From Larus michahellis (lineage: Eukaryota > Chordata > Aves > Charadriiformes > Laridae): DNA of 64,000 bases. This document shows positions 24,501 to 38,925 of this stretch, in pieces. A program made the position numbers and the translations under genes. The notes beneath the pieces are model-generated. The model was given only the letters and a program-made list of their open reading frames with translations, was not told the DNA's origin and did no database searches. Numbering within the stretch: position 1 is the stretch's first letter; every line of letters starts with the position of its first letter. The stretch covers positions 7,710,501 through 7,774,500 of the forward strand of contig NC_133910.1 in NCBI RefSeq assembly GCF_964199755.1. Reading direction: 5' to 3'.

Positions 24501-27500
24501 TTTTCCAGTGGATCACATGGCTGTCCTTGTGCTTAGAAGGTTTTCTGAGGGATGCCTGAAATCAGCTCTGTTTCAGCCTCCTTTTTTACTTTTAATTCTG
24601 GGCCTAATAAATGTGGGGGAGGAGACATGTAAATTCCCAGTCCCATTTCTGACCAGCAAAGCTCTTACATTTCCTGGTTTTTGAACAAAGAGCTCTGTGT
24701 TATGCCCTTCTTTAGGATTTCAGGTGGCAGCATGCTGGGGAGGGAAGCTCTGCTCTATTGAAAACTTATTGTAACATGTTGTAGCTTGTCAATAATCAGA
24801 GCTATAGTCTAAACAGCATCAAGGTTTTTCTTTCCCTTATCTGCCTCTGATGCTGTTGACACATGAACTCTCTGGGCTTCTGAGCAGTAAGAAATTCTGT
24901 CAGCAGTGCTTGAATTCTGCTTTGCAGTCCACAATCTACAAGGAAATCCACTGAGAATTAAGAATATGTACAGTAGAAACTAAAGAGTTGCAAGATCCAT
25001 CATACAATGCATCTATATCTACTTATCTAAAACTGTATTAATAGAGACTGTGTCACTTGGAAGCTGCATGCCACTAAAGGTGAGGAGGACCTCCTTGGTT
25101 TTGGGGAGGTCCTGGAAGCGAGGGGTGAAAACTTAAATTCTTGTGGATGTCATGAGATCTTGTGTGTAATCCTATTTTGCCAGTAGCTCCATTAGTAACA
25201 GAATGGCCAACAGAAAGGAGGAGGAAAGAGGAGGCTGGAAAGAGTATTCAGCAAATGATGAGTCAAGCTGACAAACTAGCCAGTGAAACAGAACAGCGAC
25301 GTTGTTTCTGTTCACTTTGTCCCTAGCTGGATATGCTGGCCAGCAGTTGCAGGCAGGAATTTCAAGCGCTGCTCAGCCAGGTGTCTGTCAACAATAAGTC
25401 AATATTCACTTTTTTAGGTCGGATGATTTTTGGATAGAGGAATTGTCCAAATCAGAGGATGTTCGCTTCTGCAGCGATTGCTCTGTTAGTACTTTGAACT
25501 TGTTAAATATCACAGTGGTCCTGGGGTTGTGGAAAGCATTCATGCTGTCAGCTCTGTCAGCCTTTATCTAGTAAGGTACATGCTGCCTTATGATGCCTCT
25601 GTCAGCCAGATACGTTTAATCTTGTTTCTGGCTGGTTTTACTATTTAGGTGTGGTGTGCTCAGAATGTCCCTGTTCTTCTAACATGAGTGATTATCTTTC
25701 TCCTCCAGGTGTGTCTAGTAAAACATAGGATTAGTACTTGGTGATGCTTATGGTTGGATGAAGTCTGGGTAGGTTTGGCAGGCTGGTTATGTAAGTCTGA
25801 AACTGCTGTTTCTTTTGTTGTATCAGCCTGTTCAGCGTTTATGGCGAGGCCGTGCTGTACATAGGAGGTGGGTGCCCAGCCAGCTGAGGCAGGGATGGTT
25901 GTCTGGTAAAAGGAGTCTACAGTGGGATGCAAACTTGAATCCAGGTGAATCTGCAGGCACTGAAGAGGTATGTAGTATCTAAATGTGGACAGTGCAAAGA
26001 TTTCGGGAGCGTATTTATTTTTATTTAGGCTGGATTGACCCTACTGTATGATAATGAAACTTTAGCATCCATGCTGCTGTAAAGTGTCCTGGGGTTGTTC
26101 TATATTGGATATAAATTGTAGTGCTGAAATAGTGCTGCTTTGGTGTAGCTGAAACCCTCAAAGTTAAAGGAATTTCTTGAGGGATGAGGGACTGCTCAGG
26201 GACTATGTGGTAGCTAGGAAGACATTGTGGAATGCAAAAGCTGAAACACCTGAGACACACTTGTAAGATTTTTTTTTTTTTCTCCTTGGGGTGCAATACC
26301 TAAAGCCTGCCTATTTAATTATACCCTTGGAAAACTTACTTCCTTATGTTTCTGATAAGTTGACAGGAGTTTAGGCAGAGGTGTTCCTACCTATTAGCTT
26401 ATGCAAGTTTAGTGAAATCAACTTGCCTTTAAATTTGAATAAAGCACTCTTTCAAAATCTCAGTATCGATGCCTTCCATGTGGCGGAGTTAACTATACTG
26501 TAAGCAAATCACCTGTTTCTGAGCTCCAAGTGGGAAGTTCTGCAACTTGAGGTATATATGAAGGAGCTTGGATCCTTCTTCACCAAGCCTGTTCTGACGC
26601 AGTACTGCTTTTCCAGTTATGACCGTTCCTGTCTATAACTCCTTCACTCACTTCATATGTTCTGTGCTCAGCCTTCAGTGAGGCTACATGACAGAAGTGA
26701 CCCAGCAAATGCAGCTTCTTCACAGTAAACACTTTTCCTGCTGACAAAGCACACTGGAATTCAACTTCTGAAAAGAGCAGAGGCTTGAAATCTCTGCAGT
26801 CTGCCTGCTGGGCCTGTGGAGCTTGGTCTGGTCTTGGTCGCAGTGAGGTAACTTTGTTTTTGCCCAGCTGTCTTTGTGTTCCTAGTCTTATGCCAGAATA
26901 ATATCCTCCATCTAAATCATTTGCTTCTGCTGCCTATGTACTTGTTGGGAGAGTCTATGTTCCAGCTACCTGCTTGGTTTCTAGATAGTGGTTGGAATTG
27001 CAGTCCCTATGGGAAGAACCCTAATGTGCAGGGGAGTGTTAAGTGATGGAGATGGCCCCTGAGAATCTGACTTCTCAGAGTTAGTCTGCTGTTGTCATCA
27101 ACCCCAGAAGTGAAACTGCTTGCTCTAATCAAGAAGAGGGAGTGTTGCAACAAGAATCACATTCTGAAATGACTGCAAAATGGAGCCCACAAAATAAAGA
27201 TGACATTTGCATCTTGATGCAGAGCTGTCTTTCAGGAACTAGAAATGGATTGCATGCATAGGAAATCTAGGTGAGGAGGGATGCAACTTTTCCACCTACT
27301 TTCTCAAGTTTTTGGTGGGCAACTTTCCCTTTTACTGCAGATGCTGGGAGTAAGATGAGATAAGATATGGCAAATTCCACCTTCTGTAAAGGTGGCCCCT
27401 GGTTTTATTGTTCTTCTGGGACTTGAACAGGGTCTCTACTGCTGCTAGGAGGGGGGACTTGCTATGAATGTCCTTCTCTTCCTCCAGTGACCCTGTCATT

Positions 27501-30500
27501 GTTACTGGAAGGTAGGAGATTTCCTGCTCCGCCCTACCGGGGTTTAGTTGCTGACAGTGAGCTGTAATAGACTATTGTGGGACACTGATGTTTTTTTTTT
27601 TTTTTTTTAATCTGTCTTGTAGGTGCAGAATGTAAAGGGAGATCTCCTACCCTAGGTAACTGGTAAACAGAATTAGGGAGCCTGCTGTGCTAATTTCTGG
27701 TTGGTTTCCTTCCTAACTTTCTTGAGATACAAATCAAAGTGATGGCAAGGTTAATTTCTTGTGAGAAGAAATTAAGCATTTCCTGGATAGGGCAAAACTA
27801 GCAAACCAGCACTACAGCTCAAGTCTGAAAAGGCCTTAGCCATGAGACCCCAGATCCTGAAAAAAGATCTTCACTGTTTCATAACCCTACTAGGGGTAAC
27901 TATGAAGGGCCTGACAATTCCTGCAGAAGTTTTCCTACCGAGAGGGGAGGGAGGAGGAAGGATCTTTGGGGAGAAGTGGTATCTAGGCAAGAGAAGAAAA
28001 GAGATAAATATATATTTATTTGTTTTTCCTTGGTGTGCGGTAGGGAGGAGTAAAGAGTTCTTTAAATAAGAAGCTGTTCCTTTATGAACAATACTAGTGT
28101 TTTCACTGCAAGTTCCTGAAAAGAAAAGAGGAATACGATCTTCTACAATATTTACGGAGAGCAAGGAATGGTATGGCAGTGTTTGTTACCTCTTAGATGT
28201 AGTTTAGGAGGAGTCACTACAGAAGCTTTCCATTGCATCTGGTCAGAGTGTTTAAGAAAGGTACTGGCTGGGAGGCTGCCATTAGACTCTCATAGAGCCT
28301 TAGTGTAGGTGCGTAGAGACACCTCTGGCTCTCGAAGACCCTGCTGCATTATGAGTCTGGTAGAAATGAAGCTGTGCTCACCTGCAAGCATAGTTGGATT
28401 TCAGAAGTCATGTCAAAGTTAACTGTTCCAGCAGATAACTGTAGTAGCTTTTGGTGTTCCCCTTTTGCAAAGCTTTCCAGGCATTCTCTTACTTGAACTG
28501 TCGAAGTGCAGGACTCTGCTCCCTCAGTCTGATTACGGCAGAGAGTGGCAGTGAGGGCGTATGTGTTCTTGTCTTGTTTGTTTTTCCTTGTGGGTAGGGC
28601 AGTGTGTCAGCAGTCCTGCCCTGGCTCTCAGACTTCTCAGTAGCTGAACTTTCTGGTTTCTCTATGAATTGTCTTGCTTTCCTAGCTTACTTGTACTCTA
28701 CCCCTAGGGGTAGTAGGGGTTCTAACAAAAAAAACTAACCAAACAAAAGCATGAGGAAAAAAAATAATCTGGTATATATCCTGCTTTGGTGCTTCTGAGG
28801 AAGGAGGGAACGGATGGATAAGGGTCCTGGGAGAGTATAAGGCTTCTGTCAGTAGTGATTAAAGGCCTCTGTCAGAGGTATAGATTCTCTGGCAGAAAAT
28901 ACAGATATAAAATGGGGTTTTGACTCTGAATTTTCTTGTCTGTGGAGACAAGCTATTGAGACACACATCACCAGGAACTGATTCAGTGATCTGTTTAACT
29001 ACTGGCTTTGAGGTGTTATGGAGTTCGGGGGACAGAAAGAAAACTTCTGTACCCTGTTTTATCCTGGAATTGGTATTTCTGTAGTATGCACAGACAGCTC
29101 TTCTCAAATGTATCTTGCAAATGGACTCTCTTCTCCCTGCGGTGGATGTATTCAGAGGAGGAAGGTGAAGCATGGCTGAAGTGCCTTGCCTAGGGCCTTG
29201 CAGCAAGCTAGCAACAGGACTCTGAGTGGGGCTCTGAACACCTTGTCATTCCTTTTATTCTAGCTGCTCAGGTGCTATTCAGAAGATGTTCAGTTTTGCC
29301 TGTTCTTCCCTCTCCCTGTGAATGTGTAATCCTCTTGCCCTAATCTGCTCGATGCAGTCCATCCTGCAGAGGCATGCCAGCCACTCTGCTAGTGCTCTGC
29401 ATCCTTACAGGACAGTAGTTTCTTCTAACAGTGCTGATTATGGCTATTTTCATGCCTTGTTTCTGCATCCTTTGCCAGGATTGCGTGAGTTTACTGGTTG
29501 ATAAATTAACAGATTTGCTGTTCTGCCTTGTTCTACTGAACTTCTGAAACAGGTATTGCCATTTTGTCCCAAAATTCCCCACTAAAAAAAAAAATAAAAA
29601 TTGCATCTAGTTATCCCAATCTATCTTTTGTGATGGACTAATGTAGTATTGGAACTGAATGGGCAGAAGGGCAAACACTTCTTCAGGGATGGCTGCCGTC
29701 TTTCAGTCTACCACCTCTAGTTGCTTGCAGCCTTCCCAAGCAACACTAAGTCAAAGCTGGCATTTTAGCATTTATTGTTGTAAGCAGCAAACCAGGGAAG
29801 AGTTCTGTATTTAGTGTCTCTAGGGAATGTGGTGCTTTTTGCATTCATATTAGGAAGGGCTTCCTTTGCAGTTCTGTGCTGGAAATTAATTTTTAAATAC
29901 AAACTTGAATTGTACCAAAGCAGGTGATAAGGGCACTCCGCTTCTCAAAGAAAGCTTTCTCCCAGCCAGTGGTATATAGAAATCTGCTATTGACCCTGCA
30001 GTCCCCCCGAACTTGTTGGGACTGTCTGTACAAGTGATGGCTTGGGGAAATGTGACTGAATTTTTTTCTTTTCCTCCTTTGCAATGGAATTCATGAGAGT
30101 TTCAAAATGACTGAAACTTTGCTAGTAAGTATGATGTGATACTACTGCTTTTTCACCATTGTTAGAACGAATTACAGTGACTTCATGGTTTTATTTGTGT
30201 TGCCTGTCAGAGAGGGGGGGAGCTTTGTGAGCTCAGTTATCCATGGATCAGTCAGGCTTCCGGACTTTCTGTGGCTTTTTGAAGAATGTGCTTGAAGTTT
30301 CACTGCCATAAGGCCTCTGCTTCCCAGAACCTTTTGATTTCCTTTGTGACACTTAAATCCCAACTGAGATGAACTCTAGGTGGAAGTGGTAGGTCAGGGA
30401 AGTGAATTCTTCTCTTAAATATGTTTCCCCCTTCCTCTATTTCTGAAGTAAATAAGACAAAGAGCAGCTGTTACGTGATTTCAGTACTGAGTCTATCAGA

Positions 30501-31201
30501 GCGCAACTAACTAATCTTTCCTTGGAGAATTAATGCAAAGAGAGGAAGCCAAAACTACTTACATGAAGGAGAAGTCATGATATTGGACAACTTTGTTCTC
30601 TTTTCCAGTTTGCTTTATTGATGCAGTGTTGAGTTGCATCAATGAAGTGATTCTAGAAATATAACTGTATTGTATGTAAATCCTCTTCCTTGCCCCTGCC
30701 GTTTGAGAACCACACAAATGCTGAATTATTAATTTTTAGCTCTGTAAAAGCAGTAACAAACTCATGACAACTGTGCTCTCTGCATGGATTTTATCACTTG
30801 TAACAGTGCTGGCAAACTCCTTCATCCCTGGAATAAAATCCCTAGATAAAATAGTAAACTTCCAAATACTGGTCTGGCTGGGGTAGTTCAAGTCTGTCCT
30901 GCAAGGTTTCTTTAAGTGTGAATGTCTTGCCTCACAGACTGCTAATGATAAGAACCAGTTATGGTGTTTTGTAACAATTTGTCTATTAGGGAAGATGGCA
31001 ACAAACTAACTTTACAGTCTCAGCTGTACCAAATTGCTCACAGGAAGCCTCATTCATTTGTCTCAAAGTGACTTGAAGTTGGGCCTCGGCTAACTCCAGT
31101 CTTGCTGTGCTAGTGCTTAAAACATGAGTTTCCTGATGCCTTCTTGAAAAGCAGAACAAAACAGTTTAAGCTAGTAATGCCTGCTTCTGGTTTCCTTTCA
31201 G
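21519..31201 (+). other. LRRC8A: Long LRRC8A 5' UTR intron
   Basis: About 9.7 kb without a supportable coding exon. It is AT-richer than the flanks, with several homopolymer T or A runs (around 22526, 22861, 24077, 26269 and 27591). It ends at a good acceptor (TTTCCTTTCAG) just before the LRRC8A coding exon. I see no recognisable RNA gene or transposon. Confidence 0.55.
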
Positions 31202-31208
31202 GTGAATC

Positions 31209-34200
31209 ATGATTCCAGTCACTGAATTGCGCTACTTTGCTGACACTCAGCCAGCATACCGCATCTTGAAGCCATGGTGGGACGTCTTCACGGACTACAT
31301 TTCCATAGTGATGCTGATGATTGCAGTGTTCGGAGGAACGCTTCAGGTCACCCAGGACAAAATGATTTGTTTGCCCTGTAAATGGGTTACCAAAGACTCT
31401 TGCAATGACTCAGTCAGAGGTTGGACAGCTGCAACCCCAGAGCGTACCTACTATAATTCTAGTCTTGTTCCCTCTACTGATACAGGACCTACGGGGATCC
31501 GATACGATTTGGATCGGCACCAGTATAATTATGTGGATGCGGTATGTTATGAAAACCGTCTTCACTGGTTTGCCAAGTATTTTCCTTATCTGGTGCTGCT
31601 ACATACTCTCATCTTCCTGGCTTGTAGCAACTTCTGGTTCAAATTCCCAAGGACCAGCTCGAAGCTGGAGCATTTTGTGTCTATTTTGCTTAAGTGTTTT
31701 GACTCTCCGTGGACAACGAGGGCATTATCTGAGACAGTGGTGGAAGAGAGTGATACTAAGCCAGCATTTGGGAAAATGAACGGCTCCATGGACAAGAAAT
31801 CCTCCACAGTCAGTGAGGATGTGGAAGCCACTGTTCCCATGCTGCAGAGAACAAAGTCTCGAATTGAGCAAGGGATTGTGGACCGGTCTGAGACTGGTGT
31901 CTTGGACAAAAAGGAAGGTGAACAGGCCAAAGCACTCTTTGAGAAAGTGAAAAAGTTCCGCACTCATGTGGAAGAGGGAGATATAGTTTATCGCCTGTAC
32001 ATGAGGCAGACCATCATCAAAGTGATCAAGTTCATTCTGATCATTTGCTATACTGTTTACTATGTCAATAACATAACGTTTGATGTTGACTGTAAAGTGG
32101 ACATTGAGAGCTTGACTGGCTACAGGATGTACCGCTGTGCTCATCCTTTGGCCACTCTCTTCAAAATCTTGGCATCTTTCTACATCAGTTTGGTGATATT
32201 CTATGGCTTGATTTGTATGTACACACTCTGGTGGATGCTGAGGCGATCACTCAAGAAATACTCCTTTGAGTCCATCCGGGAGGAGAGCAGTTACAGTGAC
32301 ATTCCTGATGTGAAAAATGACTTTGCTTTTATGCTCCATCTGATCGATCAGTATGACCCCCTGTACTCAAAGCGCTTTGCTGTCTTTCTGTCGGAGGTGA
32401 GTGAGAACAAACTGCGGCAGCTGAACCTCAACAATGAGTGGACTTTGGAGAAGCTGCGCCAGAGGATCACCAAAAACTCTCAAGAGAAGCTGGAACTGCA
32501 TCTCTTCATGTTGAGTGGCATTCCTGACACTGTCTTTGACCTCATTGAGTTGGAGGTCTTGAAGTTGGAGCTTATCCCTGATGTCACTATTCCCCCAAGC
32601 ATCGCTCAGCTCACCAGCCTTAAGGAACTGTGGCTCTACCACACGGCTGCCAAAATTGAGGCTCCAGCCCTTGCCTTCTTAAGGGAGAATTTGAAATCTC
32701 TCCACATCAAGTTCACAGACATAAAGGAGATCCCTCTTTGGATTTATAGCCTGAAGACACTAGAGGAGCTTCATCTGACAGGGAATTTGAGTGCTGAAAA
32801 CAACAGGTACATTGTGATAGATGGATTGAGGGAGCTGAAGAGGCTGAAGGTGTTAAGGTTGAAGAGTAACCTCACCAAACTGCCACAGGTGGTGACAGAT
32901 GTTGGTGTGCATCTTCAGAAGCTTTCCATCAACAATGAGGGCACCAAACTCATTGTTCTCAACAGCCTTAAGAAAATGGTTAACTTAACAGAGCTTGAGC
33001 TGATCCGTTGTGACTTGGAACGCATTCCTCACTCTATCTTTAGCCTCCACAATCTGCAGGAGATAGACTTGAAGGACAATAACCTAAAGACCATTGAGGA
33101 AATCATCAGCTTCCAGCACTTACATCGTCTCACTTGCCTTAAATTGTGGTACAATCACATTGCCTACATCCCCATGCAAATAGGTAACCTAACCAATTTA
33201 GAACGCCTTTACCTGAATCGTAACAAGATAGAAAAGATCCCTACCCAGCTCTTCTATTGCCGAAAACTTCGGTATTTGGATCTCAGCCACAACAACCTGA
33301 CTTCCATACCACCAGATGTTGGACTTCTTCAAAACCTGCAGAACCTAGCTGTGACAGCCAACAGGGTAAGTGGGCAAGGAGCTGAGTGTTTCTGCATAAG
33401 TAAAAGTAACTCTGGCACTTCTGTTATCTGTGTGATTAAACACGCTACAATGGTGTGTCAAATACTCCTGGCACTGGCATTCTATTTAAATTCTCAAGCT
33501 TTTGTTTCTGTCTGAGGGGTTTATCTAAGGCGAAACATTGCAAATAACTCCAGGGCAAGCCTTTCTTAGAACAGCCCTTGTTCTGTAGCATTTCTTCTCT
33601 TAACAGTGAAACTGCTTCTAAGTGTCAGTTGGAGGCTGTTTAGAAATCCTGGCTGTCAGTCGTTTCTCTGCAGTTGGAAGCTTGTAGTCTCTAGCTTGGT
33701 ATCAGTTTGGGGCTTAAAATGGAAGTCTGAGAAACTGTAGTCTTAATCTACAAGTATGCAATTAAGCCTATGCACTTCAGCCATGTACATACACCATGGC
33801 AGCAGCCATCTGGGACATGCATGTGTGTGGCTTACAGCTTTGCTTATACTAATTTGCACTTCCAGGGAATACTCCATAGTTTGGTCTTATGAGCATGCAC
33901 TTTTTGTGAGAAATTGGATATGGACAGACTTACGAAAAATGGTTCTTAAGCTCTCACTTTTAAAATGTGGTGTCTTGTTCCACAAAGGTGACTTTGGAGA
34001 GAGCAAAGCAGTCTAGTGCAGTGTCATTACTCAGGGCAGAGTGAACTAAACCAGTTTTATCCATTGACAGTCAGTTAGATGTGAAAGTGTGAACTGTGGG
34101 AATTCCTTGACTTTCAGAGGGAAGAAAATAGGATGGCACCTTGCATACTGAGGCATACCTCAGTATGATGGCTGTGGGTTTTCTTGTGTAATCTCAGATA

Positions 34201-37045
34201 GGTTAAGTTTAAGCCTTAGGTAAGTCTAAGTGCAGGGCAGGTTAGCGGGGATGACCAAGTGTGCTATGCTGCCTGATTTCCCCAAGTTGTTCCTTGGCTT
34301 TTGTTGGAGGGCATTTATTTGTTTAAAGCAAACTGTACCCATGTTTTTTCCTGAATCTTTGTTCTTGTGTTTGGGATTAAGGAGACTCCATTTGCTAGGT
34401 ATCACAAAGATCAATTTGTGACTGCGCAGACTGATGTACTGAGTGGAATGTCTTGTTGAAGCTTTCATTCATTCTATTTGCAAATTCCCAAGAGGCTCTT
34501 TTTTCTCTTAGTTTATTACCACCTGAAGCTGCAAAAGGCTCTAACATAACTACAGATTGCAGACAGATCTAATTAGTGGTTTCTGTGTTCTTCTGGGAAC
34601 ATGCAGTGGAATTTTCCTGGAGCAGTCCTAGTTTTCACTGTTGTGTATCAAGATCTTTACTGCTATTGGCAAGATGTATCTGTCACTGAATTCTGTCAAA
34701 TTACCTGTGAGAAGCAGACAGAGCAGCTCTAGTATGGTTTGGCTTTTCACAGGGGAAACTCTCAAATAAAGTATTTAATTGCTAATGCAGTTCAGTGTTA
34801 CACAGGGCTCCTAAAACTCCAGTCAGCATTTTGAAGTTAGTGTCTGAAAGTTCAAGTCTGTTTTGTGCCCCTGAGGAGTTAGAGCAAACAAGCAGCAGCC
34901 ATTCAGCTATCCCAGTTTAATAGCTGCTCACTCAGTTTTCCCAGCACTAACAGACTGGGTGGCTGTGCATCTGTTTGTATGGGTGGCTTGAGCTCTGGTA
35001 AACTTCATGGTATGCACACATCACTTCCTATTAAGTTAGAAGCCAAAATATTTTCTTGGGGAAAGCGGGGCCAATATGGGCAGTTTCTGAGGATGGCATT
35101 AGGCAAAGATGAGGGAGTTTTCAAGGTTCTTAAGCTACTGTTCAGAATTTGGATAATTCTGTACCATTTGTCTTCTGGCAGTCTTCTTAGCACAGCTTCC
35201 CGAGGGTTAATCTGCAGTGTATCCTCTGCAGTCTTGGGGTGGAGCCTCTCTTGGATGAAAAGGAGTTAGAGGCAGCTCCATTTTCTTCAGCACAGTGTGG
35301 CACCACCCATTTCTCTCTTCAAAAAACGCTAATGCAACAGGAAGGCTGGAGCAGCCTTCCCTCCACTGTGTTCTGAAGCAAAAGGTGGTGAGGACCCAGT
35401 GAAACAGCTGAGCTGTTTGTATCCTCTGCAGGTGCTTGGGCAAGGCCACAGTTGCCCTGGGGCTCTGCCAGCCTGGTTACTTACAGTAAACAGTGGCAGC
35501 AAAAAACACAAGGGCTGGTAGGCTGGCATTTCCCAAGGCCAGGAATTATCTCAAATGTCTTAGCATAGCTCTTAGCAAATGCAGACTTCTGGAATTGGCT
35601 GGTACCAGTGTGCCATTCTGGGAAGCAGGCTGTATTATAGCACATTGCTTCCTTCCTAAACCAATACTTGTCCCTTAAATAACACTATTATTTTCAAGAG
35701 TCTGTGATCATTTGATTGCATGTTGCTTTTTGCAAAACACTCGACAGTACCAGTAACAATGACTGAATTGAACTGTCTTTTAATTGGTCTGATCTTGTCT
35801 TGACTTTTCCTTGGACTCCATCTCATTCAGAACTGATTACAGTCTAATTTAGCCATGAATGATATAATGCATAATTTAAGTTTTAAAAAGGATATGGTTG
35901 CATTTAAAGGCAAATGACAGCCTCCAAGATGAGACTTTGAATTAAGGAAGAATACTGAATTGCTATATCTAGTTCATAGCCTAGTGTTTGTTAAACCTTA
36001 GCCATATTGTTTTCCTAGAAATTCTTTGGGAGGACTGGACTATTAAAAGGCTTTAATAGAAATAAGACTTATTAAATTAGTGACTCATGGATACATGAAA
36101 CTCATGGATACATGAAACATGGGAAAGCTAACAGCTGGTAGCTTCATTTTTTGTTGTTGCATTTTGGCACGGTCAAACCCAGTGCTTTGGAGCCTAGAAA
36201 CTCCTTGCAACACTTCAAAACCCTACAGAAATGATGGAATAATAGTCCCAGTTCTCAGGGCTTGGAGACCACACCTACAGAGCCTCTGCTCTTATTACAG
36301 CAAAACTAGGAGTCCTGACTAAATCCAGTCTTTATGGTGTTCAGTATCATACCAATTGTTCAATGGCTACCTAAAGCAAAGGAGCTATGATCCAATGGTG
36401 GTATAAAGGGTTTGGAATGGAAAGAAGCTAATACTGATGGGAGCATGTGACAGTATAGGCCAGCTGTGAGTAGGTTTCTGGTCCTCTAATCCTGTCATTG
36501 GTGATGTCTTCTACTTTAGCGACCATCATTGGTGATCTCTTGTAACTAATAGTGTCTGAAAGGGGAATCCATACAATCATGGTTTAATGACTTTTACTTT
36601 GGGAACAGTCCTTATGGTGGAAAGCAGGAGCTCACTCAAGGGAGAAATGGATGATTGAAACCAAGTGCTCTGTAAACCTTGAAGCATTGTGTGGGCTTGT
36701 TGGTGTCTTATGGGCAGGTGTCCTGTTTCCTGGTGAGTTTGCCTGTGATTACTTTATTTTTTTTTTCAGATTGAGAGTCTCCCACCAGAGCTGTTCCAGT
36801 GCAGGAAGCTGAGAACCTTGAACCTGGGAAACAATGTGCTGCAGTCACTTCCATCCCGGGTTGGAGAGCTGACAAATCTGTCACAGATAGAGCTACGAGG
36901 AAACCGCTTGGAGTGCCTGCCTGTGGAGCTGGGAGAATGTCCTCTGCTGAAACGTACTGGGCTTGTGGTAGAGGAGGACTTGTTCAACACACTGCCCTTG
37001 GAAGTCAAAGAGCGGCTGTGGAGGGTAGACAAAGAGCAAGCTTGA
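31209..37045 (+). CDS. LRRC8A: LRRC8A (SWELL1), obligatory subunit of the volume-regulated anion channel
   Basis: Two coding exons, 31209-33365 and 36770-37045, join in phase 0 to encode 810 aa, the same length as human LRRC8A. The first exon begins at 31202, so the ATG is 7 nt inside it. The protein forms hexameric VRAC channels in the plasma membrane that release chloride and organic osmolytes on swelling. Visible layout: TM1 about 24-46, extracellular loop 1 with Cys54, Cys57, Cys65 and Cys113, Thr44 and pore Arg103 at the residues known for the human channel, N-glycosylation sites Asn66 (NDS) and Asn83 (NSS), TM2 about 123-143, TM3 about 262-284, TM4 about 315-345, then a C-terminal leucine-rich repeat domain from about 400 to the end. 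The intron cuts a repeat between NR and IESLPPEL. All key residues are intact. Confidence 0.98.
33366..36769 (+). other. LRRC8A: LRRC8A intron between the two coding exons
   Basis: A 3.4-kb phase-0 intron with donor AGG/GTAAGT and a T-rich acceptor ending TTTTTTCAG. Reading through the donor would add 49 codons, ending at 33515. No other exon is evident. A perfect 17-bp tandem repeat lies at 36083-36116. Confidence 0.9.
36083..36116. repeat. 17-bp tandem duplication in LRRC8A intron
   Basis: ACTCATGGATACATGAA occurs twice in direct succession (36083-36099 and 36100-36116) without mismatch. A small replication-slippage product; no function is suggested. Confidence 0.9.
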
Positions 37046-37660
37046 ACCCCTGAAAAAAAAGGAAAAGCCTCTGACCAACTAAAAGGAAACAAAAGGCCAT
37101 TCCGGTCCCCTTTTCCCCAGATCCTCCCCTTTCTCCACTCCAATCACTACCAGGCTAGCCAAGGAGTCCCTGAACAAACATGGCTCTGAATGAGGCAGCT
37201 TCTTGCCTCAGATGCAGGATGGGGGAAGCTTGGGATCAGGATGAGGATCAAGACAGATTAGTCGGCCTCTGAGCAAGGGCCAGTGGGAGTAAAGAGGTGT
37301 TGCTGCTGTTCTGGGCAGGAGGTAGGGTGAGGTGAATGGTGCTGGTGAGAAGAAATGACCTTTGAATGGAGGAGAAAATGCAATGTGTGGATTGCTGCAT
37401 TGCTCCAAATGGGGCTTATATGTTTCAGGGACTGCAAGTGTCCAGTGTCCTGCAGGTAAAGATCAAGAGACTAGGAAACCTCTTGAACCTCCATCTCTTT
37501 CCGTGACCCCTGGTACTGTTCTGTTCTGACTCGGAGATTGTCAGTGATGCCCCACAGTGGGGTGGGATAGGATACAGACAGCTGATTTTTTTTTATCTAG
37601 ATGCTGGCATTAGGATTTGGGGGATAAACTTATCTCAAACATCAGTTTGAATGCAGGATC

Positions 37661-37679
37661 TTTTTTTTTTTTTTTTTTT
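37661..37679. repeat. Poly(T) tract of 19
   Basis: An uninterrupted run of 19 T within the LRRC8A 3' UTR. On the mRNA it would be a U-tract that could bind U-rich RNA-binding proteins; it may also be length-variable. Confidence 0.9.
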
Positions 37680-38919
37680 ACCAATTGTCTTTACCCTTTG
37701 CACTCCATACCTTCTCCTCTGCCCTGGAGAAGGAACCAAATCCCCCAAACCCTATCTGCTCATTTAAGATTGCACTATTTTAACAGTTTCAAGTCACTTG
37801 TGCTGATGAGTAGATCATATAGTACCTGTCTCCAGCTGATATGCTGGAGGCACTGACAGACATAATTCCAGAGCTTTAGCTTGTTCTGAAATGGGTATGA
37901 AATAGCATAAGTGGGAGAAATATCTGTATAAAAAGCAGTCTGATTGTCTTTCCCAGAAGCATCGAGTTGCTTCTGGATCTGGCTTTTAAAGTTTTTAAGC
38001 TACTTTTAAATTCCTGTATTTTGTCACGTATCAAGTATGAACATACAACTGACCAGTGTGTTGGGGTGTCTCCTGGGGTTGGTGGTGTTAGTAAAGAGGA
38101 ACGCTCAGGCTTCCCCTGCACCTCTTGCCCTCCCATTAAGTTGTTAATGCTTTGCCAGTGTTTTTCACAAACGCAGTCTACAGAGCTGCTTGATTGTTCT
38201 CTTCTGTTGTCCTCCTCACTTTAACAGCTGTCAGTTCCTGTTACACCCTTGACCTAAATAAAAGGCTGAAGCTGATTGAACTTGGTGCTGGAAAAGAAAC
38301 CTGTCCTCCTATTTCTTCCCCTTTACCTTCCCTCAGTGTTAAGGAGCAGTATGAGAATCCCTTGTGGACTGAGCTCCTCTAGATCCCTGGAACAGAGCAG
38401 TCTTTATTGAAACAAGTCTGACCTGTTCAATATTGTTTGACAAAAAAACCCAAAAACGTGAACTTTCTGCACTGGCACAGGTAGACAACTTCTAATAGCT
38501 ACTGATAATCATGTCCTTAAGGTGAGATGGTTAAGGTGTACCTACAATACATCTTAAGTCTGCTCTTTTCCATCAGAAGGAAGAGGAGGGTCAAGGACCT
38601 GCAGGTTGTGGTTGTAATACTCTGCATCAGACCAACGGGTTAGCTCCAAGGCGGAGTGTGGCAAGCTGAGACGTGAAAAGTTTGGAGGCTTCCCATGTGT
38701 ACAAAAGGGGGAAGCTGCAGCCATCTCCAGAGTGATTCCTGGCAAGCTGTCAGTGAGTGCCCTCGCTTAGCAAATTGTGGTGATCCCTTGGATGTTGGGG
38801 CAATAAAGCTTTCTGTGGCTTTCTTCATCAGATGTAAGATATGAAATATATACACTAAACGTGCTGAAATCATGAACAATGTTAACCGGGCTCTGGATTT
38901 GTTGATGTTCAGATGCTTA

Positions 38920-38925
38920 AATAAA
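38920..38925 (+). terminator. LRRC8A: Candidate LRRC8A polyadenylation signal
   Basis: AATAAA in the context CTTAAATAAAGCTAC, about 1.9 kb after the stop codon. The downstream GT-rich element is not strong. It competes with AATAAA at 38257 and at 42502. Confidence 0.4.
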
